A stretch of DNA of 8,930 bases from an uncultured Parabacteroides sp. (GTDB lineage: Bacteria; Bacteroidota; Bacteroidia; Bacteroidales; Tannerellaceae), in assembly GCA_900552465.1 (NCBI GenBank), contig URZO01000137.1, positions 1 through 8,930 on the forward strand, in the 5' to 3' direction. The notes under the pieces are model-generated. The model searched no databases and was not told where the DNA came from. It saw nothing but the letters and a program-made list of their open reading frames with translations. Positions within the stretch are counted from its first letter, which is position 1. The number at the start of each line of letters is the position of its first letter. This document shows positions 1 through 7,500 of this stretch, piece by piece. Made by a program: the position numbers and the translations under genes.

Positions 1-688
1 CATTACGAGGATCGATATATTTTACAGCTTCTTTGAAACGACCGTAAGAGCCTTTTGCTTTTTCCAGTGCTTCGTTAGCATCCATACCCTTCTTTACCAT
101 ATCCATGAATTTGCCCAGATGGATAAATTCATAACCGATTACTTCGTCGTCAGCATCAAGAGCCATACGAGTACAGTAGCCTTCAGCCATTTCCAGGTAA
201 CGAGTACCCTTTGCCAATGTTCCGTACATTGTACCTACCTGGCTACGCAAACCTTTACCCAGGTCTTCCAGACCGGCACCGATAGGCAGACCGTCTTCCG
301 AGAAAGCAGACTGTGTACGACCGTAAACGATCTGCAGGAACAATTCGCGCATTGCAGTGTTGATAGCATCACAAACCAAGTCAGTGTTCAATGCTTCCAG
401 CAGTGTTTTACCCGGCAGGATTTCCGAAGCCATGGCAGCAGAGTGAGTCATACCGGAACAACCGATAGTTTCTACAAGTGCTTCCTGGATAATTCCTTCT
501 TTAACGTTCAGAGTCAGCTTACATCCACCCTGTTTCGGTGCACACCAACCGATACCGTGAGTCAAACCGGAAATGTCAGAAATCTGAGTCGCTCTAACCC
601 ACTTTCCTTCTTCAGGAATCGGAGCACACTGGTGGTCAGCTCCCTTCTTTACAACACACATGTGTTGAACTTCATGTGAATAAATCAT
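1..688 (-). CDS. IscU/NifU-like iron-sulfur cluster assembly scaffold protein (partial, C-terminus beyond window)
   Basis: This is an open minus-strand frame of 229 codons with no stop; it begins MIYSHEVQHMCVVKKG and is cut by the left edge at ...YIDPRN. I translated it by hand. From memory it resembles a Bacteroidales protein usually annotated as an Fe-S cluster assembly scaffold (IscU/NifU N-terminal fold), which would build clusters in the cytoplasm; relatives are often next to a GGGtGRT-family gene, which would lie off the left edge. Seven cysteines are visible (C11, C21, C49, C56, C77, C106, C172). C77 in GCSGMT and C106 in LVCDAI are placed like scaffold ligands, but I have not aligned them. 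No signal peptide or membrane segment is seen. Codon use is strongly biased (CTG, GGT, GAA, AAC), suggesting high expression. The start follows a consensus promoter, giving a leader of about 70 nt. Most of the protein is probably present. The family call is less certain than the gene itself. Confidence 0.82.
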   Translation of the reverse strand, partial: MIYSHEVQHMCVVKKGADHQCAPIPEEGKWVRATQISDISGLTHGIGWCAPKQGGCKLTLNVKEGIIQEALVETIGCSGMTHSAAMASEILPGKTLLEALNTDLVCDAINTAMRELFLQIVYGRTQSAFSEDGLPIGAGLEDLGKGLRSQVGTMYGTLAKGTRYLEMAEGYCTRMALDADDEVIGYEFIHLGKFMDMVKKGMDANEALEKAKGSYGRFKEAVKYIDPRN

Positions 689-742
689 AATCGCTAATTT
701 ATTATATTAAAGTGATAATAAAACTTTATGCTAATTTTAATG

Positions 743-767
743 TAAGATCGCATTCAATAAGATCGCA
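743..767. repeat. Two direct 10-bp repeats near the predicted transcription start of the Fe-S scaffold gene
   Basis: The decamer taagatcgca occurs exactly twice, at 743-752 and 758-767, starts 15 bp apart with ttcaa between. On the minus strand the copies lie immediately downstream of the predicted -7 box (775-768), around the expected transcription start and in the early leader. Such a position would suit an operator or a leader RNA element. Chance duplication in AT-rich sequence is possible. Confidence 0.4.
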
Positions 768-798
768 CAAAGATAAAATTTTTAATCCAGCCGTGCAA
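768..798 (-). promoter_or_regulatory. Bacteroidetes-type promoter for the Fe-S scaffold gene
   Basis: On the minus strand TATCTTTG (775-768) matches the Bacteroides -7 consensus TAnnTTTG exactly, and a TTG (798-796) lies 20 bp upstream, in the usual place of the -33 element. It sits between the OsmC stop (812) and the scaffold start (688), so the scaffold gene can be transcribed independently of the upstream sulfatase-OsmC pair. Predicted from sequence only. Confidence 0.7.
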
Positions 799-811
799 CA
801 GCCCCGGTTCG

Positions 812-1258
812 TTATTTATCGGCAGAATCAGCATTAAGCGGTATTCCGTTCAGAATAATCTGCCATGTTACGGGAGCTATCTTTTTCATCATGAACGATA
901 CTCCGCAATATGTCTCTTGTGACATACGGACAGCTTTCAACATTTTTGCACTGTCGTCCGGATTCCCTGTTACATGATAGGTTATATGGAAATCCGTATA
1001 GATCATAGGTATTCCTTCTGATGTCCCGGCTGTAACATCGATCGACAGGCTTTCAAATCGTACCCTCATCTTCCGGAAGAGAGGGGCAACATCCATTCCT
1101 GTACAACCTGCCAGAGCCACAAGCATAAGAGCTTTCGGGCGTGGCCCTTCATCGTTTCCCCCATTCTCCACAGATGTGTCAATAATAAGGGGATGACCAT
1201 TTAACTCTGTCTCAAAAGTAGAGTCTTTTTTCCATTTTAAAGTGATTTGAGCAGACAT
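812..1258 (-). CDS. OsmC-family protein (peroxiredoxin-like)
   Basis: This 148-residue cytoplasmic protein has the OsmC/Ohr fold pattern. The two family cysteines are visible: C52 in LAGCTGMDV and C118 in ETYCGVS, followed by the usual closing strand (APVTWQI). The segment GPRPKALMLVALAGC matches the family's first helix. Characterised members reduce organic hydroperoxides through the cysteine pair; many OsmC-like proteins of this branch have unknown substrates. There is no signal peptide. The length is typical. The gene starts 11 bp after the stop of the alkyl sulfatase gene on the same strand, so translation from one operon mRNA is very likely. No clear hairpin terminator follows its stop; an AT-rich stretch runs straight into the scaffold gene's promoter, so some readthrough is possible. 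The family call is secure; the substrate is not. Confidence 0.9.
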   Translation of the reverse strand: MSAQITLKWKKDSTFETELNGHPLIIDTSVENGGNDEGPRPKALMLVALAGCTGMDVAPLFRKMRVRFESLSIDVTAGTSEGIPMIYTDFHITYHVTGNPDDSAKMLKAVRMSQETYCGVSFMMKKIAPVTWQIILNGIPLNADSADK

Positions 1259-1269
1259 AGCTTTGATAT

Positions 1270-3225
1270 TTAGGGTTCGATAATGTTAAAATAGCTGTCC
1301 GGGGCTTCGAAAATGGCGAACAAATCTTTTAAACTTTCGAGGCGTCCTGTTACCGATAATTTTTTGGCTTGCATATTGGCCATTATGCTTTCCGGTTGCG
1401 TGAAGCTCGTGTAGATCGTTTGCTTGTCACCTTTCAGACTTACCGTCGGAGCTGCGTGGAGTATGCCGATACGGTTCGATAAGGCTCCATTTTTTAATAT
1501 CAGGGTCGCCTGTTCTTTTGTATCTGTCAGGCTTACATTGATGATTATATCCTTATCAGCCGCTTTCTCTCCGTTTATTTGGATTGCCAGCATATCGAAT
1601 AGCATCTCGAGGCTTAGATTCTGAGACATTCTGGCTATATTTGAGCTTGTTTTACCTTTTCCTGCAATTCCGTCTGTCAGTTCCTGCGCCCCTGTCAGGT
1701 AGAAATTGCGCCAGGGGCCGCTTTCGGCTTGATATCCTAATTGTGAATAAGTGTCCGCCAGCAGTTGGTGAGCCGCTTTATGATTCGGATTAGCGAAGAC
1801 AAGGTTGTTCAGCAGGGTCGCAGTCCAGCGATATTCACCTTGGTTATAGGCTTCCTTTGCTTTTTCCATTACAGCTTCTTCTCCGCCGATAGCTTCCACA
1901 TATTTTTTACCTTCTTCTGTCGGTGGCAATGGATTCAGGTTGGCGGGAACCCCGTCGAACCAACCAAAATACATTTGGTATTGGGCTTTTACGTTATGGC
2001 TCACCGTGCCGTAATATCCCCGGTTGGCAAATTCATTGGCGATAGCCCCCGGCAATTTTATCATCTCCGCGATTTCCCTCGGAGTATATCCCTGGTTGGC
2101 AAGATGGAGGGTCTGGTCGTGCAGGTAACGGTACAGATCCCGCTGTTTTTCCCAATAACCCACGATCTGCTTATTGCCCCATGTCGGCCAGTGGTGGGTA
2201 GAGAAAGATACTTCCACCTGGTCGCCGCATTTCACGATCGCCTTGTCGATATACTTGCTCCATAACTGGCCGTTACGCACTTTGGCGCCGCGCAGGGTCA
2301 ATAAGTTATGCAGGTTGTGATTGATCTCTTCGGCAACGCAAAATGCTTTCATTTCCGGAAAATACATCATGATTTCCACAGGAGCCTCCGCCCCGGGTAC
2401 CGACATGAAGTCGATCTCCACACCGTCAATCCGCAGCGTTTCGCCTTCTTCCGATATCTCGCGGGTGGGAGGGACTAAACCGCTGGTCCCTACAGCTGTT
2501 GTTTGTCCGAGGCCGGTACCGATATTACCCTTCTCGTTTTTAGGCAAGCTGCGTCCATACATATAAGTCGCTCTGCGTCCCATAGCAACGCCGGCCATCA
2601 GGTTCTCGCTGACGGCTTCTTCAAAGAACCCTTTTGGACCGATGATTTCGATAGAGTTCGGTTGGTTCGGAGCATTTTCCAGGATGGCGTCGATACCTGC
2701 AAAATGATCTACGTGGGGATGTGTATAAATAACCGCCTTTACGGGAAGGTCGGCAACCTGTTTTTTGAGCAGGTTATAACCGGCCAAGGCCGTTTCTTTT
2801 GATAATAATACATCAATGACGATCCAGCCGTTATCACTGCGGACGAATGTCATGTTTGCAAGGTCGAATCCCCGTATCTGGTATATTTTGCCCGGCAGTA
2901 CCTCGAATAATCCGTGTATCCGGTTCAGCTGCCCTTGTCGCCAGAGGCTGGGGTTTGCAGAGGCAGGTACCTCTTGTTTCAGGAAATCCCAAACAGCAAG
3001 TCCATAAACCTCTTTCCCGTTCTCGCCGGTGATTGCCGGTTCGTCTATTGTGGCGATAAAGCCCTGGGTTGCATCTTCAAAATCTTGTTTGTTGTCAAAA
3101 GGGAGTGTTTTGAGTACTTGTTCATTTGCTTGTTTGGTAAAACGGGATGGTTCCGTGTTCTGAGCACAAACGAATAAGTGACTTGTTGCAATAAGGAACC
3201 ATAGGAGTCGTGTTTTAGTTTTCAT
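1270..3225 (-). CDS. Secreted alkyl/aryl sulfatase, metallo-beta-lactamase fold (SdsA1/YjcS/BDS1 family)
   Basis: This 651-residue enzyme is predicted to hydrolyse sulfate esters of alkyl chains (SDS-like compounds), releasing sulfate. Residues 1-21 form a signal peptide with probable cleavage after CA at VCA|QN, placing it in the periplasm; C20 has a poor lipobox, so lipoprotein status is unlikely. The metallo-beta-lactamase domain follows, with THPHVDH (168-174) giving H169, H171, D173 and H174, the acidic AEE (298-300), and THH (343-345) as further metal-site candidates. LHNLLTLRGAKVRNGQLW (305-322) is typical of alkyl sulfatases. Residues of about 370-520 look like the helical dimerisation domain and 530-651 like the SCP2-like C-terminal domain, so all three family domains are present. 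The gene follows the TlpA-like gene by 63 bp and precedes OsmC by 11 bp. No promoter box is seen in the gap. Aryl or secondary-alkyl substrates cannot be excluded. Confidence 0.92.
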   Translation of the reverse strand: MKTKTRLLWFLIATSHLFVCAQNTEPSRFTKQANEQVLKTLPFDNKQDFEDATQGFIATIDEPAITGENGKEVYGLAVWDFLKQEVPASANPSLWRQGQLNRIHGLFEVLPGKIYQIRGFDLANMTFVRSDNGWIVIDVLLSKETALAGYNLLKKQVADLPVKAVIYTHPHVDHFAGIDAILENAPNQPNSIEIIGPKGFFEEAVSENLMAGVAMGRRATYMYGRSLPKNEKGNIGTGLGQTTAVGTSGLVPPTREISEEGETLRIDGVEIDFMSVPGAEAPVEIMMYFPEMKAFCVAEEINHNLHNLLTLRGAKVRNGQLWSKYIDKAIVKCGDQVEVSFSTHHWPTWGNKQIVGYWEKQRDLYRYLHDQTLHLANQGYTPREIAEMIKLPGAIANEFANRGYYGTVSHNVKAQYQMYFGWFDGVPANLNPLPPTEEGKKYVEAIGGEEAVMEKAKEAYNQGEYRWTATLLNNLVFANPNHKAAHQLLADTYSQLGYQAESGPWRNFYLTGAQELTDGIAGKGKTSSNIARMSQNLSLEMLFDMLAIQINGEKAADKDIIINVSLTDTKEQATLILKNGALSNRIGILHAAPTVSLKGDKQTIYTSFTQPESIMANMQAKKLSVTGRLESLKDLFAIFEAPDSYFNIIEP

Positions 3226-3245
3226 GATTTAGCGGTTATAAATAA

Positions 3246-3280
3246 GGGCTGAACGAAAAGTAAGAAATTTCGTTCAGCCC
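3246..3280 (-). terminator. Perfect 13-bp hairpin between lipoprotein and sulfatase genes (terminator or attenuator)
   Basis: Arms 3246-3258 (gggctgaacgaaa) and 3268-3280 (tttcgttcagccc) are fully complementary around a 9-nt loop. On the minus strand the hairpin starts 8 bp after the lipoprotein stop and is followed by TTATTTAT, a weak U-rich tract. It therefore looks like a rho-independent terminator, but it also lies only 20 nt upstream of the sulfatase start, so it may act as a partial terminator or an mRNA-stabilising structure inside an operon. Confidence 0.8.
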
Positions 3281-3288
3281 CGATTATG

Positions 3289-4407
3289 TTATTTCAGAAC
3301 TTCTTTGATTTTGTCTTCCAGCTCTTGTCCGTGCAGATTTTTGGCGATGATCGTTCCGTCTTTATCTACCAGTAGTGTGTGCGGGATACTGTTTACCCCA
3401 TAAAGAGCCGCACCCCCGTTTTGCCATCCTTTCAGATCGGACAGCTGTGTCCAGGTGATACCCAGGTCTTTCACGCCCTTGGCCCATGCATCGGCCTTGC
3501 TGTCTAAGGAGATACCTACAATCTCGAAGCCTTTGTTCTTGTACTGCTTGTATGCTTTAACCAGATTTGGCATTTCGGCACGGCAGGGAGGACACCAGGA
3601 TGCCCAGAAGTCGATCAGGACCACTTTGCCATTGCCTACGTATTCGGAGAGTTTGTGCATTTCACCTTTTGCATCCGGCATTTCGAAGTCTGTGAACTTC
3701 TGTCCAACGGCAACCTTTTTCAATACGTTCAGGTGGTCGATCATATAGTCGATTCCCGGAACGGCTTTGAATGTAGAATCCGCTTTGGATATGATTTCAT
3801 TTTGCTGATCTTCGCCGATGCTGTAACGGAAGTCATACAGGTTCTTGGCTGCAGTCTGTTTGTCCGTATGGGCCAGGATGTAGTTGACTACGGCTTCTGT
3901 TATCTTCTGGTCGATTTCATCGTATTTGGCTTCTGCCTGTTCGATCAGCTTCTCATCGCCCGATTTCATGTCGGCAATCAGTTTGTCGATACCGGAACGC
4001 AGGCCTTTGATTTTACCCTGTAATTCTTTTTGAGCATCATTTTCCGGCGTACCGCTAACCGTAGACGTAGAATCCAACGCAACTGTCAGTTTTCCGTTTT
4101 CAAGTACGAATGTTGCCGTAAACGGGGCATTTTCTCCCGGAGCGACACGTGTTGGTTCCACCGCCTCTTCAGAGAAACGGAGTGTACGGAGAGCCGGATT
4201 GTCCTGGCTACCTTTTAAAGCAAACGTTCCGTTTTGTACCAAAGCGCTGTCCAGAGGCGCAGCATCTTTTACTCCATATTCATAGAGATAAACATACTGA
4301 CCGTTCAAATCGGCATTTGAAACCGAACCGGTAATTTCGTAACCCGGTTTTTCGCTACAAGCTGCGAGGAGCAGAGTGGAAGCGGCAAGGAAAAGATACT
4401 TTTTCAT
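3289..4407 (-). CDS. TlpA-like thioredoxin-fold lipoprotein with N-terminal DUF4369-type domain
   Basis: This 372-residue envelope thiol-disulfide oxidoreductase has a signal peptide (MKKYLFLAASTLLLAAC) ending in a good lipobox, LAAC, with lipidated C17. Residues of about 22-125 are beta-rich and fit the DUF4369 domain often found before Bacteroidetes TlpA domains. Residues 126-230 are charged and helical. The thioredoxin/AhpC-TSA domain occupies about 232-372, with the active site WCPPC (271-275; C272 and C275) and a cis-proline candidate at P342 (SIPHT). Family members reduce or isomerise disulfides in the periplasm; the partner is not evident. It has its own consensus promoter, divergent from the HTCS regulator gene, and is followed by a hairpin and then the alkyl sulfatase gene. 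The length is normal and both catalytic cysteines are intact. Confidence 0.92.
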   Translation of the reverse strand: MKKYLFLAASTLLLAACSEKPGYEITGSVSNADLNGQYVYLYEYGVKDAAPLDSALVQNGTFALKGSQDNPALRTLRFSEEAVEPTRVAPGENAPFTATFVLENGKLTVALDSTSTVSGTPENDAQKELQGKIKGLRSGIDKLIADMKSGDEKLIEQAEAKYDEIDQKITEAVVNYILAHTDKQTAAKNLYDFRYSIGEDQQNEIISKADSTFKAVPGIDYMIDHLNVLKKVAVGQKFTDFEMPDAKGEMHKLSEYVGNGKVVLIDFWASWCPPCRAEMPNLVKAYKQYKNKGFEIVGISLDSKADAWAKGVKDLGITWTQLSDLKGWQNGGAALYGVNSIPHTLLVDKDGTIIAKNLHGQELEDKIKEVLK

Positions 4408-4451
4408 TTTGTATTTGTTGTGTTAAACTTATGTATACGACATTTACCTTG

Positions 4452-4483
4452 CAAAGATACGAAGTCTTCCGGATAATTTGTCA
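4452..4483 (-). promoter_or_regulatory. Predicted promoter of the TlpA-like lipoprotein gene
   Basis: TATCTTTG on the minus strand (4459-4452) matches the Bacteroides -7 consensus exactly and is identical to the box of the Fe-S scaffold gene. TGAC (4483-4480), 20 bp upstream, is a weak -33 candidate. The start codon at 4407 would follow a leader of roughly 40 nt. Confidence 0.65.
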
Positions 4484-4490
4484 GCCGGAA
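4467..4490. promoter_or_regulatory. Small dyad (ttccgg/ccggaa) between divergent promoters
   Basis: Inverted 6-bp arms at 4467-4472 and 4485-4490 are separated by 12 bp. The dyad spans the -33 side of the lipoprotein promoter and ends just upstream of the predicted -33 side of the HTCS promoter, so it is placed where an operator could act on both. The arms are short; chance is possible. Confidence 0.35.
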
Positions 4491-4496
4491 ATATTT

Positions 4497-4529
4497 TTCG
4501 TTCTCTTTCAAATGATATTCTTATATTTG
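4497..4529 (+). promoter_or_regulatory. Predicted promoter of the HTCS regulator gene
   Basis: TATATTTG (4522-4529) fits TAnnTTTG exactly, with TTCG (4497-4500) 21 bp upstream as a weak TTTG-like -33 element. The start codon at 4549 lies only 19 nt past the box, implying a very short leader; an in-frame ATG at 4561 is the alternative start. Confidence 0.6.
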
Positions 4530-4548
4530 TAGTCTAATAACCGTTATT

Positions 4549-7500
4549 ATGAATTGTACTATGATAAAAGCAAAGTGTGTAAATCTTTTCCGTTGGGTGA
4601 AGATTCTGGTTGTATTTATTACTTTGTTTTCCTTTCGTTTGTCAGCCGGAATATCTCTGCATCAGGCGAATAACATTGACTTGTCTAATAATGCAATTCT
4701 TGAAATGTACCAGGATGAGAACGGCTATATGTGGATCGGCACTTATGACGGCTTGAATCTGTACAATGGCAAAAATACGTATGTATTCCGCTTCGAACCG
4801 AACAATAAGCATACCTTATGTAGTAACATTATTAATAAAATTGTTTATGGCGGAGAGGAGTATTTATGGATATCGACCTCGATGGGCTTGAACCGGTTTG
4901 CGTTGAAAGACCGGAGAGTGACGGAATCTTATACGGAGTATCCGGAATGCCTGAACGTTGCGGCCGATTCTATGGGTAATGCGCTGGTGGTTAAGCTAAA
5001 AGATTTTATCTCATGTTATTCTCCGAAAACAGGTTCTTTTCAGGATATACATGTACAAGGAATAAATGAAGACATTGTTAAAGTCTTGTTTGCAACCGGG
5101 GAAAAGCAGTTTTTTATCCTTACCGGAGAAGGTCGTTTAATGGATATCCGTCCTGATTTCGATTCATCCTCCTTTATGTTAGATATAAAAGACGATATTA
5201 TTCATGATAAGCGAGTGGATCGTGCCTATTATGTAGATGATATTCTTTATTTTGTGGATGTGGAAAACCGTCTTTTTTCCTATGATATAAAAGAGCGGAA
5301 GAAAGAATGTTTGGCTGATCTCACCGGGTGGATGGATAAATATGGTAAACTGTCCCGCATTGCTTCGTTTCATTCCGATGTATACCTGGTTTTCAGGAAT
5401 GGCCTTTTGTTGAATATCGATAAGCCGGAGGAGGCTTTGACCTTTGATGTGGGGTTGTTCTGTGTTTTGCCGGACCGCAAGCAGGATATTCTTTGGGTCG
5501 GAACGGACGGACAGGGAGTTCGGATGTATTATGACAAATATAACCGTTTTTCGGGGATAAAGCTGGAGAATCTGCCTATTGTCGTGCGTAATCCGGTCCG
5601 TTCTATCTATACTGAAGACGAGAATACGATATGGTTCGGAACAAAAGGAAACGGGTTTGTCCGCGTGGAAGATTATGAATCGTATGGTAAAGGGAAAATT
5701 CCGGCTGGCAAGATTACTCATTTTACGACGGCAGACGGTTTGGCTAATGACCGTGTTTATTGTTTCCGCAAAAGTAATTATTATCCGTGGGTCTGGATCG
5801 GAACGGAAGGTCCCGGATTATCCTATTATTCTTTATTGGACAAGAAAGTCCATACCTTAGCCGGTAATGCCGATACGAAGATCCGGTATGTTCATGCAAT
5901 CCGGGAAGTGAACGATTCGACGCTCTGGCTCGCTACGACAGGAAACGGTGTGTTAGAAGTGAAAATCGGCAAGGGTGAGAACGGGATCGCCATTAAATAT
6001 GTAGAGTCGTTTGTCCTGGAAAAGGATGGAAAGATTTGTAATGAATTTCATTCCATGAATTACGATGATGAAACTTCCATGCTTTACTTGGGGAGTCGTG
6101 GCGGGTATGGGCTGGTTCGCTTCAATCTGATTAGCAAACAGTATGAGTTTATCCCGATGAATAATGCCGTTAACCGGGCTGTCGGCGATGTGCTTTGTAT
6201 GTGTTATAGCCAGGATTCGACTTTCTATCTTGGGGCCAGTTCGGGTATGACCCAAATGAAGCTGTACACCGACAGTCCTGCAGAGGTACATCAATATAGC
6301 AAGGACGACGGTATGAAAAACGATATGGTCCATGGTGTCCTTGAAGATCCGGACGGTTGTATCTGGCTAAGTACGAATAAGGGATTGACCAAATATAACC
6401 CTCATAACCGATTCTTCCATAACTATGGAAGTCCTGATTTACAGGTAACGGAATTTTCGGATGACGCCTATTGGGAATGTCCTTATACCGGGAAGTTGTT
6501 TTTTGGCGGAATCGACGGGGTGGTATGGGTGGATCCGCAGAACGACCGGCAGGAAAACTATAAACCGGATCTGCATTTCTTTGAACTTAAGATGGGAGAC
6601 GAAACGCGCAGCTTGGATGATTATACAGACCGGAAAACCGGTTATGTGACGATTCCTCCCAGTATTTCCACCTTCTCGATATCTTTTGTGGCAACAGACT
6701 ATATACACGGGGAAAATTATGAATATTCGTACCTGCTGGAAAACTACAACACATCGTGGACCGAACTGCAGAAAGATAACCAGGTCACTTTCACGAAATT
6801 GCCTTATGGCAACTATGTTTTGAAAGTCCGTTATAAAAATGATGTGTTCGATTCGGATGCAAAAGAATATTTTTTGCATATCCGGGTATTACCGCCCTGG
6901 TATCTCAGTCCTTGGGCCTTATTTATTTATTGTTTGCTGTTTGTTGCTGTCTGTTCCGGCATTTTTTGCTGGGTCCGTATCCAGGTGGCAAAAAGGCAGG
7001 CCGAAGTGGCCCGCAAAATCAGGGAAGAACAGAAAGAACAGTTGTATGAGGCAAAACTGAATTTCTTTGCCAATATCACGCACGAGCTCTGTACACCCCT
7101 TACTTTGATTAACGGGGTGAATGACTATATCAAGAGTGCTGCCGGACGGTTAGCGGATGGGAAACTGGAGAAATCAGCCCGTATCCTGGGGGAAAATGTA
7201 ACGAGCCTGAATGAGTTGATACAGGAAATTCTCGATTTCAGGAAGATAGAAGAAGCCGGATTCAGCCGTCTCCATATTAAAAAGGTTTCTATTAGTAACT
7301 TGGTTCAAAGATTGTGTGAATCGTTTACGCCTGTGGCTGAACATAATAATATCAACTTCACTGTTTCCGGTCTGGATACTCCCGTTTATTGGAATACGGA
7401 TGTAACAGGTTTGAAGACTATTATGAGGAATTTGGTGTCGAATGCTTTTAAATATACGAAGCAGGAAGGGACGATTCGTGTTTCTGTCCGGGAGGAAAAC

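Noticed and set aside
119..679. 186-residue plus-strand frame
   Set aside because: It lies antisense to the Fe-S scaffold gene, whose codon bias and protein-like translation are clearly better; the plus product is rich in Ser, Thr, Gln and Phe with no domain pattern.
791..811. Terminator after the OsmC gene
   Set aside because: The GC-rich stretch contains GGCTG twice in direct, not inverted, orientation and does not form a convincing stem.
1765..2265. 166-residue plus-strand frame antisense to the alkyl sulfatase
   Set aside because: It is a shadow of a conserved enzyme gene, with Phe-rich composition, no promoter and no recognisable motif. The shorter frames inside 1424-3177 fail the same way.
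3215..3240. Sulfatase signal peptide as a lipoprotein signal (C20)
   Set aside because: The residue before C20 is valine and the -3 position is leucine followed by phenylalanine, a poor lipobox; cleavage after CA before QN fits signal peptidase I better.
3655..4023. 122-residue plus-strand frame antisense to the TlpA-like lipoprotein gene
   Set aside because: It falls wholly within a well-supported gene and has no recognisable domain.
5179..5721. 180-residue minus-strand frame inside the regulator gene
   Set aside because: It is antisense to propeller repeats, Ile- and His-rich like other shadows, and lacks a promoter. The minus-strand frames at 5953-6333, 6439-6879, 7174-7560 and 7608-8021 were rejected for the same reason.
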